From an uncultured Christensenella sp. (GTDB lineage: Bacteria; Bacillota; Clostridia; Christensenellales; UBA3700), in the NCBI GenBank assembly GCA_910583735.1, contig CAJTXS010000007.1, forward strand, positions 5,161 through 69,160: a DNA stretch of 64,000 nt. Reading direction: 5' to 3'. Shown piece by piece: positions 16,729-25,175 of the stretch. The notes under the pieces are model-generated. The model was given only the letters and a program-made list of their open reading frames with translations. It had not been told where the DNA came from and did not search any database. The position numbers were made by a program, and so were the translations under genes. Position 1 is the stretch's first letter. Each line of letters starts with the position of its first letter.

Positions 16729-19264
16729 TATTATTCACCTGCACGAGTAAATACGCCTCTATGATATCGCCTTTCTTTATGTCGCCCCATTTCTGAAGAC
16801 CTACGCCGCACTCGTAACCGTGCGCCACGTCTTTAGCGTCGTCCTTCTCTCTCTTAAGCGAGTTGAGCACACCGTTATAGATAATGATATTGTCGCGGAT
16901 AAGTCTAAGCTTGCATCCTCTGCTGAGCTTACCGTCGGTGACATAACATCCCGCGATATTGCCTACACCCGTTATCTTAAAGACTTCTCTTATCTCCGCA
17001 TGACCGATAATATCCTCTTCGTAGATAGGCTCTGTCATGCCGTTGAGTATGTTGGTGACATCGTCGATAGCGTCGTAAATAATCGAATATGTGCGTATCT
17101 CCACGCCGCATCTGTCTGCAAGCGCCTTTGCCTTGGGTTCGGCTTTGACATTGAATCCGATTACGAGCGCCTTAGCCGTATCGGCGAGCATAATATCCGA
17201 CTCGCTGATTGCGCCCGCTGCGCTGTGAATAATGCGTATTACGACATTCTGTCCGCTCATCTCTTCGCTCAGCTTAAGCATCGACTGAGTAACCGCTTCC
17301 ACGGAGCCCTGAACATCGCCCTTGATGATGATAGACAACTTCTTGACTTCGCCGTCGCCTGCTTTGCGGAACATCTCTTCGAGCGTGCGCAGACCTGTGA
17401 CCTTATTCGCTTGCTCATTCTTTTCCTTGGCGGCGCGTTCTTCGGCAACTTGCTTGCCTAAGGCGGCATCTTTAACCGCTACGAGATTGTCTCCGGCATT
17501 AGGCACCGCGGTAAAGCCTTGCGCCTGCACTGCAAAGGAAGGACCTGCCTCCTTTACGCGTCTGCCGGTATAATCTGTCATCGCCCTTATTCTGCCCGTA
17601 GATGTACCCGCTACGATAAAGTCGCCAACCTTGAGCGTGCCGCTCTGAACGAGTACGGTAGCTACGGGACCGAGTCCCTTATCGAGCCTTGCCTCGATAA
17701 TCGAGCCTTGAGCCATGCCGTCCTTATTGGCTGTGAGTTCCATTACATCCGCTACGAGCAATACGCTCTCGAGCAACTCATGGACTCCCTCTCCGCTCTT
17801 TGCGCTGACGGGACATACATATACGTCTCCGCCCCATTCTTCGGGCAGCAGACCGTAATTGGGCAATTGATTTTTAATTCTGTCGATATTGGCGCCCGGC
17901 TTATCTATCTTGTTGACAGCGACTACAATCTGTACGTTAGCCTCTTTTGCATGGTTGATTGCTTCGATTGTCTGAGGCATTATTCCGTCGTCCGCAGCCA
18001 CAACAATGATAGCGATATCGGTCACCATAGCGCCTCTGCGTCTCATAGATGTAAAGGCCTCGTGTCCGGGAGTATCGAGGAATGTTATAGGCTTGGAATC
18101 GAGCGAGATTGTATAAGCGCCGATGTGCTGCGTAATGCCGCCTGCTTCGCCCTTGACTACATTAGTCTTACGTATATAATCGAGTAATGATGTCTTACCG
18201 TGGTCGACGTGTCCCATGATGGTGACCACGGGAGGTCTGGGAACGCGGTTGGAATTTCCGCTGTCGGTGACAAGCTGCTCGAGCTTATCCTCTGCGGTTA
18301 CATCGGGGATGTACTCCAAAGAGATCTCGTAATCCATAGCTATAAGAGCCGCGGTTTCGAAGTCGATAGAATCGTTAATAGTAGACATCTTACCCATATC
18401 GAATAGCTTCTTGACTATCTCGGCTGCGCTCCTGCCTATCTTCTCGCTGAATACTTTAATAGGTATGATTTCGGTGTTGACTTCCGCTTTCTCAATCTTA
18501 ATCGAATTACGATTGAATTCCTTTTGCATACGACGTTGCTTCTTGTATCTCACATCTCCGTCATCGTCCGTAGTGCCTTCGAATACATAACCTTTCTTGA
18601 GCAAGTCGCGCTTGTTAAGCGTACGCTTCTCGCTGTCCTTTTGAGTTGTGAAGCCGGTCTTCTTTTTCTTATCGTTTCTATTCTGAGCAAGAGAGGGAGG
18701 CGGCACCGCAGAAGCTGCTCCTCTTCCGCCTAAAGAAGGCATTGCGGGACGTCTCGGAGCAAAGCTATTGCCTGCGCCGCGATTTGCACCGTTGTCGCGA
18801 GGGGGGAATTTGTTACCCGACGCGGTGGGAACGGACGCAGAATTTCTGCCGAAGCTGTCACGCTTCTTCTTATCCATATTGATAAGGTCGGGATTGATAT
18901 ACGTAGTCTTTGTGCGCAATCTGTCATCTGCGACAGCATCCGATTCCGCAGTCTTGACCTCGGGCTTTACGACAGGCTGCTCGGTAGCAACGGGCTCTTT
19001 AACGGCGCCGCCCTCGGGCTGAGCGACCGGCGTTGCGGAAGAAGCGTCCTTGCCGGCTTGTTCCAGCTGCGCCGCTAACTTAGCCTCTTCTTCTCTGCGC
19101 ACCGCCTCAAGCATAGCGTCCTTCTTAGACTTGATTATGCGTAAGAGCGAAGGTACTTTCTCTTTAGCCTCGCCTACTTTGGCAAGCAAAGGCTTAAGCC
19201 TGCCCTCTATATTTTGCTTGGCTTCTTTAAGAGCTTTAAGCTGTTCGTTTTTCTCGTTACTCAC
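16715..19264 (-). CDS. infB: Translation initiation factor IF-2
   Basis: GTPase that brings initiator tRNA to the ribosome. At 849 residues, the first ~240 are a charged, low-complexity Gly/Pro/Ala/Lys-rich region, followed by an IF2_N segment and the G domain: G1 GHVDHGKTSL near 350-360, G3 DTPGHEAF, G4 NKID and G5 SAKSGEG. Domains II, III and C2 follow. The start is GTG with GGAGG 5 bases upstream. Confidence 0.97.
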   Translation of the reverse strand: MSNEKNEQLKALKEAKQNIEGRLKPLLAKVGEAKEKVPSLLRIIKSKKDAMLEAVRREEEAKLAAQLEQAGKDASSATPVAQPEGGAVKEPVATEQPVVKPEVKTAESDAVADDRLRTKTTYINPDLINMDKKKRDSFGRNSASVPTASGNKFPPRDNGANRGAGNSFAPRRPAMPSLGGRGAASAVPPPSLAQNRNDKKKKTGFTTQKDSEKRTLNKRDLLKKGYVFEGTTDDDGDVRYKKQRRMQKEFNRNSIKIEKAEVNTEIIPIKVFSEKIGRSAAEIVKKLFDMGKMSTINDSIDFETAALIAMDYEISLEYIPDVTAEDKLEQLVTDSGNSNRVPRPPVVTIMGHVDHGKTSLLDYIRKTNVVKGEAGGITQHIGAYTISLDSKPITFLDTPGHEAFTSMRRRGAMVTDIAIIVVAADDGIMPQTIEAINHAKEANVQIVVAVNKIDKPGANIDRIKNQLPNYGLLPEEWGGDVYVCPVSAKSGEGVHELLESVLLVADVMELTANKDGMAQGSIIEARLDKGLGPVATVLVQSGTLKVGDFIVAGTSTGRIRAMTDYTGRRVKEAGPSFAVQAQGFTAVPNAGDNLVAVKDAALGKQVAEERAAKEKNEQANKVTGLRTLEEMFRKAGDGEVKKLSIIIKGDVQGSVEAVTQSMLKLSEEMSGQNVVIRIIHSAAGAISESDIMLADTAKALVIGFNVKAEPKAKALADRCGVEIRTYSIIYDAIDDVTNILNGMTEPIYEEDIIGHAEIREVFKITGVGNIAGCYVTDGKLSRGCKLRLIRDNIIIYNGVLNSLKREKDDAKDVAHGYECGVGLQKWGDIKKGDIIEAYLLVQVNNNGKN

Positions 19265-19288
19265 ACTATACCTCCGTCTCCGGTTATA

Positions 19289-19582
19289 TTATATATTCTG
19301 CCGTATCGCATCCGCAAGGTCTGCGTTGGTTACGGCAATCAGTTTAACGTTGTCCCTTCCGGTCAACTCGCTCAATATATGCTCTTGGTCGAGGCGCAGA
19401 CAGTCTATATTGCGTAAGGATAGCAGATTATCCAGCTTTCTTACGCCGTTAGCCGTCAAGGAAGAGTCGTATATTATTAATTTGGCTTTGTCGCTGTGGG
19501 ATATGAGATTGTCAAGTCCCCATAGCACTGCGCCCGACTTAATCGCAAAGCCGATATACGTCTTAACCTTTCCTATTATCAT
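19289..19582 (-). CDS. rplGA: L7Ae-family ribosomal-type protein (YlxQ/RplGA)
   Basis: Small RNA-binding protein of the L7Ae/L30e fold, 97 residues, encoded between rnpM and infB in Firmicutes. It starts MIIGKVKTYIGFAIKSGAV and has the LAVTNADLAD-type end motif as VTNADLADAI. The rnpM frame overlaps its start by 20 bases. The family name rests on the fold and the highly conserved gene order; its role is thought to be ribosomal. Confidence 0.88.
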   Translation of the reverse strand: MIIGKVKTYIGFAIKSGAVLWGLDNLISHSDKAKLIIYDSSLTANGVRKLDNLLSLRNIDCLRLDQEHILSELTGRDNVKLIAVTNADLADAIRQNI

Positions 19583-19829
19583 ACGCTTGCTTAATCGCCT
19601 CGTATGTGTCGTCGGATACGGACACGTCCAAAGCTTTGCCTACCAATTTATTTTTGACGCATTTGGCTATGCAATCGGGGTTATCGCATATATATGCTCC
19701 TCTCCCCGCCGCTTTGCCGCTGAAGTCGAGACCGACAGCGCCGTCCTTGTCCCTAACTATGCGCAGCATCTCCTTTTTAGGCAGCTCGCTGCGGCATGCA
19801 ATGCACATCCTTAAAGGCGTCTTCTTCAT
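19563..19829 (-). CDS. rnpM: RNase P modulator RnpM (YlxR)
   Basis: Small basic protein of the YlxR family, 88 residues, reported to bind RNase P RNA. The signature RMCIACRSELPKKEMLRIVR is near residues 7-26 and GRGAYIC near 42-48. It lies one base after nusA and overlaps rplGA, exactly the nusA-ylxR-ylxQ-infB order. Confidence 0.93.
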   Translation of the reverse strand: MKKTPLRMCIACRSELPKKEMLRIVRDKDGAVGLDFSGKAAGRGAYICDNPDCIAKCVKNKLVGKALDVSVSDDTYEAIKQAYDNRKG

Positions 19830-19830
19830 T

Positions 19831-20907
19831 TTATTCGTCCAGCGCGCTGTCGAGCATGCTGCTCACTGCGGAATAAGGCTTGACGTCTATCTTCCAATCG
19901 GTGAGTTTTGCCGCAAGTCTTACGTTTTGACCCGCCTTGCCGATAGCAAGCGAAAGTTTGTCGTCGGGGACAATCGCCTTAGCGCTCTTCTCCTCGTCGT
20001 TAACCTGTACCATAAGCGCCTTGGCGGGGCTGAGGGAGCGAGCTATAAATTCGCTGGGCTCGGAGCACCAGTGAATTATATCTATCTTCTCGCCGGCGAG
20101 CTCTTGAATTATGTTGTTGATACGCATTCCGCGCTGACCTATGCAGCAGCCTACGCAATCGAGCGAAGGGTCGTCGGAGTACACAGCCATCTTAGTCCTG
20201 TATCCGGCCTCGCGCACAATCTTCTTAATCTCGACAAGACCGCTCTTGATTTCCGGTACTTCTATCTCGAACAGTCTCTTTACAAAGCCTACGCAACCGC
20301 GAGACACTACTACCTGCGAATTGCCGTGGAGCGAACTGCGCACTGCCTTGACATATACTTTGATTACGTCGTTTACTTTATATCTTTCGCCGCGGATCTG
20401 ATCGGAGGGCATCATTATACCTTCCATCTGCGTGCCGGACATCTCTACATATACGTTGCCGCTGTCGATACGGCGGATTATCGCGGTGACTATCTCGCCG
20501 CTCTTTTCTGTCATTTCGCTCTCTGCCATAGTCCTGCAAGCGTCGTTGATGCGCTGCATGATAACTTGCTTAGCGGTCTGCGCGGCAATGCGGGTAAACA
20601 TTTTGGGAGAAAGCTCTTCCTCTATCACTCTGTCGCCTACTTTATAACTCGGGCGGATAGCTTGAGCTTCTTCGAGAGTGAGTTCCTTCTCAGGATCTTC
20701 GACTTCGTCTACAACCAGCTTGTAGGTGAACACTCTAATCGTGCTGCGGGCGGGAGTGAGCTGAACTTCGATGTAGCGCGCTTCGCCTCTCTCCTTCTTA
20801 TATGCGGAAGCAATACCCGCCTCCAACGACTCGACGAATAAATCTTTGTTGATCTTTTTCTCTTTATCAAGCGCGTCGAGCGCAGAAAAGAAGTCTTTGT
20901 TTTGCAT
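19831..20907 (-). CDS. nusA: Transcription termination/antitermination protein NusA
   Basis: Binds RNA polymerase and modulates pausing, termination and antitermination. At 358 residues it is the short Firmicute form: N-terminal domain (1-125), S1 domain (about 135-200, GEIVTAIIRRIDSGNVYVE) and two KH domains (about 200-345) with VGCCIGQRGMRI and LSLAIGKAGQNVRLA. No acidic repeats. A perfect AGGAGG precedes the ATG. Confidence 0.97.
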   Translation of the reverse strand: MQNKDFFSALDALDKEKKINKDLFVESLEAGIASAYKKERGEARYIEVQLTPARSTIRVFTYKLVVDEVEDPEKELTLEEAQAIRPSYKVGDRVIEEELSPKMFTRIAAQTAKQVIMQRINDACRTMAESEMTEKSGEIVTAIIRRIDSGNVYVEMSGTQMEGIMMPSDQIRGERYKVNDVIKVYVKAVRSSLHGNSQVVVSRGCVGFVKRLFEIEVPEIKSGLVEIKKIVREAGYRTKMAVYSDDPSLDCVGCCIGQRGMRINNIIQELAGEKIDIIHWCSEPSEFIARSLSPAKALMVQVNDEEKSAKAIVPDDKLSLAIGKAGQNVRLAAKLTDWKIDVKPYSAVSSMLDSALDE

Positions 20908-20916
20908 CTTGTCCTC

Positions 20917-21375
20917 CTAAAACGTAATAGTCGGCTTAGCTACCGCTATTTGCTTAATATTAAGTGTTATTTGTTCGCCGTCGACATTCGCGACGATATT
21001 ATCGTTGTCATAGCTTACGAGCGTGCAAGTGAATTTCTTCTTGCCGCCGATAGGCTCATATAGAGATATGTCTATGCTCTTGCCTATATTTTTCATATAG
21101 TCGCGCTCGAGCTTAAGAGGTCTGTCGAGCCCGGGCGACGAGACGTTGAGATTATACGCCGCGCCCGCAGTCGGGTCGAGCTCGTCGAGCGGCCCGTCTA
21201 TAAGGCGATGAATCTTTTCGCAGTCGTCCAAGCTGACGCCGCCCTCTTTATCGATATAGACTATCAGCGTGGGTGTGCCGTACAGCTTCTTATATTCGAC
21301 CTCGACAAGCTCCATGCCGTTAGCCTCGATAATCGGCTTGACAAGCGCCGCCGTGGAGTCGCAAATCTTAGACAT
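20917..21375 (-). CDS. rimP: Ribosome maturation factor RimP
   Basis: Needed for 30S subunit maturation. Its 152 residues have the N-terminal domain with VEVEYKKLYGTPTLIVYIDKE and VSSPGLDRPLK near 80-90, then an SH3-like C-terminal domain. First gene of the rimP-nusA-rnpM-rplGA-infB-rbfA-nrnA-truB-ribF operon. GAGGG precedes the ATG, and a strong hairpin lies just upstream in the leader. Confidence 0.95.
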   Translation of the reverse strand: MSKICDSTAALVKPIIEANGMELVEVEYKKLYGTPTLIVYIDKEGGVSLDDCEKIHRLIDGPLDELDPTAGAAYNLNVSSPGLDRPLKLERDYMKNIGKSIDISLYEPIGGKKKFTCTLVSYDNDNIVANVDGEQITLNIKQIAVAKPTITF

Positions 21376-21390
21376 ATGCCCTCACATAGT

Positions 21391-21419
21391 TTGAGCGACC
21401 GATTGACTCGGTCGCTCAA
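21391..21419 (-). promoter_or_regulatory. 12-bp hairpin in the rimP operon leader
   Basis: A perfect 12-bp stem (21391-21402 with 21408-21419) and 5-base loop lie between the predicted transcription start (about 21433) and the rimP ribosome-binding site. No T-run follows on minus, so it looks like a leader structure rather than a terminator. Confidence 0.7.
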
Positions 21420-21439
21420 GAAAAGTATCTTGTGTAATT

Positions 21440-21468
21440 ATTATATCACCTATTATTGTCTATTGCAA
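21440..21468 (-). promoter_or_regulatory. Sigma-A promoter of the rimP-nusA-infB operon
   Basis: TTGCAA (21468-21463), a 17-base spacer and perfect TATAAT (21445-21440) lie 65 bases upstream of rimP, just after the exonuclease gene ends. Confidence 0.85.
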
Positions 21469-21484
21469 TCGTTTTTACACACAA

Positions 21485-23023
21485 TCAGCCATTATTGTGC
21501 GTACTCGAGTACTCTTCGAGCGCCGCGTACAGCTTAGCCGTAGCGATACAGTCGGCGTATGCTCTATGCGCGTTGACGAGCGAAATGCCGAAGTGTTGGC
21601 ATAATGCGGACAGATTGTGTCTGCCCTCTACTCTGAGATTATCAGCCATGATGAGCGTATCAATTCGCCTGTTCGCGGGCGGAGCGATTCCGCACTGCTT
21701 GCATACTCTGTCCAAGATTATGTAATCGTAGCCCAATCCGTTATGCGCAATAAGCGGAGCGTCGCCGATAAATTTTAGTACGTCGGGCAATACGCTTTCC
21801 AGATACGGCGCTTCCTTTACGTCGCTGTCGTATATGCCGTGTATTCGAGAAGAATCCTCGGGGATATGCTTCTTCGGATCGACAAAAGTATCGAAGTACT
21901 CGGTGACTTTCCCGTCGATCATCTTGGCAAGTCCTATCTCTATTATATCGCAAGTGGCGGGATTCAGCCCTGTCGTCTCAAAGTCGAGAGCCACGAAAGT
22001 ATGTCCTATAATTGCGGAAGAATTGAACGCAGACATCTGCATCAGATTGTCGTAATTGTCGTTATAAGGAATAGAAGCGACAGGCTTATATTCCTTTACG
22101 GCTATAGGCTCGCTCAAATCTATCGAGTCGTAATCTATCTCGCATGTGGACAGTCTGGTCACTACGAGTTTAGACGAGCCGAAACCGTCTTCGTCGGGAT
22201 AATCGCCCATCACTATCACCTGATCGCCGTCCTTGAGCGCGCCGAGCACTCCTCTCTTCTTACTGCGGGTGAACTTGATACATTCCGCCTTACCGGTAGT
22301 GTCGTCGAGAATAAATGTGTGATAGAAGTATCCGCGTTTGCTCGTCTTGGTGGTGAGATTGGATACGGTGCCCGCAATACATATTTCGGAACCTTTAAGC
22401 GGAGCTTTGGCAATATACGAGGCTTTATTCGTCACTGTATCGCCGAGCAAAGCAGACGCCTTGTCTACATTGTGGTAATAACCTTTGACTATACGCATCT
22501 GCACTGCGGGCTTGAGAGCAAAGCTCTCTCCCGTGTCGCCTAAATTTACCAACTTGATTCTAATATCCGTGCAATATGAGGCGTCTATGTAATCTTTTAC
22601 CGATTGAGCAATCGAATTGGATGAGAATGCGGTATACATGTAATCGGGCAATCTGATTTCCGCAGTAACTTCTCCGTCCGCAATCTTAACTTTAATACTA
22701 CCTGCGGGGATTTGCGAACAAAACGCATTGTAATTACGCGACAGATACTGCAAGATGACTCTTGATATTACCTCTTCGTTGAAGTATACTTTCTTATAAT
22801 CTATCTTGATATCGAACTCCACGCCCGCGGATGAAAATATTTCTCTGACTGCGGAGAATATTTCTTCTTTAACCGTATCGGTAAGCGACGTATCGCAGAA
22901 AGAATACGGCGCGGAAAAGACCACCGTCATAGACTTGTCTGACTTGTTGACGAACACGTCTTGCACGCGTAAGAAGCGATATCTATTATCGGTTAAGCTG
23001 TCTAATCTTTCCTTAAATTCCAT
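21485..23023 (-). CDS. PolC-derived proofreading exonuclease lacking the polymerase (512 residues)
   Basis: Occupies the polC position between ispG and rimP, but has 512 residues instead of about 1,400. Residues 1-215 resemble the PolC N-terminal region, about 215-305 an OB fold (GSEICIAGTVSNL to VTRLSTCEI), and 340-505 a DEDDh 3'-5' exonuclease. Catalytic residues are present: DFE in FVALDFETTGLNP, Asp in AHNGLGYDYIILD, and His/Asp in NAHRAYADC. In PolC the exonuclease is inserted in a PHP domain and followed by the polymerase core; both are absent. The frame stops cleanly 15 bases before the rimP promoter. It overlaps ispG by 11 bases. It is probably a working DnaQ-like proofreader; simple DEDDh repair or RNA turnover is the alternative. 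Confidence 0.85.
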   Translation of the reverse strand: MEFKERLDSLTDNRYRFLRVQDVFVNKSDKSMTVVFSAPYSFCDTSLTDTVKEEIFSAVREIFSSAGVEFDIKIDYKKVYFNEEVISRVILQYLSRNYNAFCSQIPAGSIKVKIADGEVTAEIRLPDYMYTAFSSNSIAQSVKDYIDASYCTDIRIKLVNLGDTGESFALKPAVQMRIVKGYYHNVDKASALLGDTVTNKASYIAKAPLKGSEICIAGTVSNLTTKTSKRGYFYHTFILDDTTGKAECIKFTRSKKRGVLGALKDGDQVIVMGDYPDEDGFGSSKLVVTRLSTCEIDYDSIDLSEPIAVKEYKPVASIPYNDNYDNLMQMSAFNSSAIIGHTFVALDFETTGLNPATCDIIEIGLAKMIDGKVTEYFDTFVDPKKHIPEDSSRIHGIYDSDVKEAPYLESVLPDVLKFIGDAPLIAHNGLGYDYIILDRVCKQCGIAPPANRRIDTLIMADNLRVEGRHNLSALCQHFGISLVNAHRAYADCIATAKLYAALEEYSSTHNNG

Positions 23024-24050
23024 ATTCGTCTATTAGCTGCAGCAGTCTGTCCTCTATAGCGACATTGTCAACTGTCTCTATTATTTTTCCGTCTTTGAAA
23101 ATCGCCGACTTATGCTTGCCGCCCGCAACTCCGATATCGCAGCGCGACGACTCGCCTATCCCGTTGACTACGCAACCCATAACGGCGACTTTTATATTGC
23201 GCTTGGTATCGCTCAGTCTGTCGCGTATGCGCTCGGCAAGCCCCTTAACGTCTATTTCCGTCCTTGCGCATGTAGGACACGATATTACTTCGACGTAGGG
23301 CTTATCGTATCTATTAATTGCCTTAAGTATCTCTTTTGCTGCATAAACTTCCTGTACGGGGTTGTCCGTAAGCGATACGCGGATTGTATCTCCGATTCCT
23401 TCCATGAGCAAAGTGCCGATTCCTATTGCCGATTTCACAAGTCCCGCAGTATAGAGTCCCGCCTCGGTAACGCCGAGATGGAGCGGATAATCGCATGCTG
23501 CGGAAAGCAATCTATTGCATGACACCGTAGCTGCGACATCGGACGACTTTACAGATATAACTATATCGTAAAAGCCCGCCTTCTCGAGTAGCGAAACATG
23601 CTCGAGCGCGCTTTCGCACATGGCTTTATCAAGCGGCAGAGCCTTATACTTGGAGTCCAGCGAGCCGCCGTTGACTCCTATTCTGATAGGTATACTTCTC
23701 TCTTTCAGATAGCTTGCAAGATAATTGACCTTGTCCTGCCCGCCGATATTGCCGGGGTTAATCCTTATCTTGGCAGCGCCGCTGTCGGCGGCGAACATCG
23801 CGAGTTTATAATCGAAATGAATATCCGCAACCACAGGCAGCGGCGAGCGGGCGCATATGCTCTTGAGCGCCTCGGCGGAAGCCGTATCGGGCACCGAGCA
23901 ACGTACTATATCGCAGCCTGCTGCGCTCAATGCTTCTATCTGCGCGACAGTCGCGTCGATGTCGCGAGTACGCGTGTTGGTCATAGATTGGATTGCAATC
24001 GGATTATCTCCGCCAATCTTAACTTTTCCTATGCTAACGGTTTTTGTCAT
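23013..24050 (-). CDS. ispG: 4-hydroxy-3-methylbut-2-en-1-yl diphosphate synthase IspG
   Basis: Iron-sulfur enzyme of the MEP isoprenoid pathway, converting MEcPP to HMBPP. At 345 residues it has a TIM barrel with NPIAIQSMTNT near 15-25 and a C-terminal 4Fe-4S domain with SCPTCARTE and VMGCVVNGIGE. It starts three bases after rseP. With dxr in the same operon and ispH at 41 kb, three MEP genes are in the window. Confidence 0.97.
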   Translation of the reverse strand: MTKTVSIGKVKIGGDNPIAIQSMTNTRTRDIDATVAQIEALSAAGCDIVRCSVPDTASAEALKSICARSPLPVVADIHFDYKLAMFAADSGAAKIRINPGNIGGQDKVNYLASYLKERSIPIRIGVNGGSLDSKYKALPLDKAMCESALEHVSLLEKAGFYDIVISVKSSDVAATVSCNRLLSAACDYPLHLGVTEAGLYTAGLVKSAIGIGTLLMEGIGDTIRVSLTDNPVQEVYAAKEILKAINRYDKPYVEVISCPTCARTEIDVKGLAERIRDRLSDTKRNIKVAVMGCVVNGIGESSRCDIGVAGGKHKSAIFKDGKIIETVDNVAIEDRLLQLIDEYGI

Positions 24051-24053
24051 AGC

Positions 24054-25175
24054 TTATCCTGTAAAATGCAGTATGTCGAGCACAATTGCAAGCGCGAGCA
24101 ACAGCACAAGTCCTACTACATGTATAATATTTTCAACTCTGCGATTGATAGGCTTGCCTCTTATCCACTCTATGATACAAAATACTATCTTAGAGCCGTC
24201 GAGCGCGGGGAAAGGCAAGATATTCATGATCGCAATGCTTGCCGACAGTACGCATACCGCATACATTACGGCAAAGAATCCGTGTTGAGTTACCTCCACA
24301 AGCGACGCAATCGCCGTAGCCGTGCCGCCGAGCGTTTCGCTGACTTTAGCAGAGCCTGTAAAGACTTTACCTACGGACGTAAAGATCAACTCGATTACAT
24401 CCCAACCGAAGCCGAAACTATGCCCTATCGCTCCGAAAAAGCTCAGTTTATGCTGCGCAAAGGCATACGATATGCCGAAGCCGTATTTTGCTTCTGCCGC
24501 TACGTCCTCTTGAGAGGTAGCTTCACTTATATAATAGCACTTTTTAAGAGTTATTGTCAGCTTTTCGCCGTTACGAATTATTACCGCATCTACGCTTTCC
24601 TTGTCCGAAATTGCCTCTGTAAACACACTCGAATCGAGCAAGGAATACATATTCTTGCCGTCAATTTTGCAGATAATATCCCCTTCTTGCAGCTGTTGCT
24701 CGGCAACAATAGTCATATCCTTGTCCGCATACAGATCGTATGTGCCCCTTACGCTCGGCAATATCTCTCCGAATGCGCAAAAGAAAATAGATATGATTAT
24801 CATTGCGCTTATATAGTTGAACAGCGCGCCGGAAAATAATACTATAATTCTCTGCCACGGCGGCTTGGAATTGAAATTACCTTCGGTGCTTACGTCTTCC
24901 GCCGCCTCGCCGTCCTCTCCGGCGAAAGCGCAAAATCCGCCCAAAGGCAATAGTCTTACGGAAAATATCTCTCCGTTGCGCTTGTTCTTGATTTTGAACA
25001 GCGCCGGACCGAATCCAATTGCGAACTCGTTAATCTTAAACTTGAATATCTTACCTGCGATGTAGTGACCGAATTCATGCACTACAATCATAAACATAAG
25101 GCACAGCAACGCCGCTATGACGTAACCTGCGCCCTTAAAGAATTCTGCTGCCGTAAGATTGAGAAGAAAAGACAT
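24054..25175 (-). CDS. rseP: RIP site-2 metalloprotease RseP
   Basis: Membrane-embedded zinc protease (M50) with one PDZ domain, cleaving membrane-bound anti-sigma factors and signal-peptide remnants. The HEFGH motif (zinc H33 and H37, catalytic E34) lies in the first transmembrane helix; a PDZ-like region is at about 170-245, and the late LDG motif is FPALDGSK. The ATG at 25175 overlaps the dxr stop as TAATG; an upstream GTG at 25181 is less likely. Confidence 0.93.
   Translation of the reverse strand: MSFLLNLTAAEFFKGAGYVIAALLCLMFMIVVHEFGHYIAGKIFKFKINEFAIGFGPALFKIKNKRNGEIFSVRLLPLGGFCAFAGEDGEAAEDVSTEGNFNSKPPWQRIIVLFSGALFNYISAMIIISIFFCAFGEILPSVRGTYDLYADKDMTIVAEQQLQEGDIICKIDGKNMYSLLDSSVFTEAISDKESVDAVIIRNGEKLTITLKKCYYISEATSQEDVAAEAKYGFGISYAFAQHKLSFFGAIGHSFGFGWDVIELIFTSVGKVFTGSAKVSETLGGTATAIASLVEVTQHGFFAVMYAVCVLSASIAIMNILPFPALDGSKIVFCIIEWIRGKPINRRVENIIHVVGLVLLLALAIVLDILHFTG

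Noticed and set aside
19606..20841. Plus-strand open frame of 411 codons opposite rnpM and nusA
   Set aside because: Antisense shadow of two well-recognised genes; composition is not protein-like.
23598..24839. Plus-strand open frame of 413 codons opposite ispG and rseP
   Set aside because: Antisense shadow spanning two real genes, no ribosome-binding site or domain.
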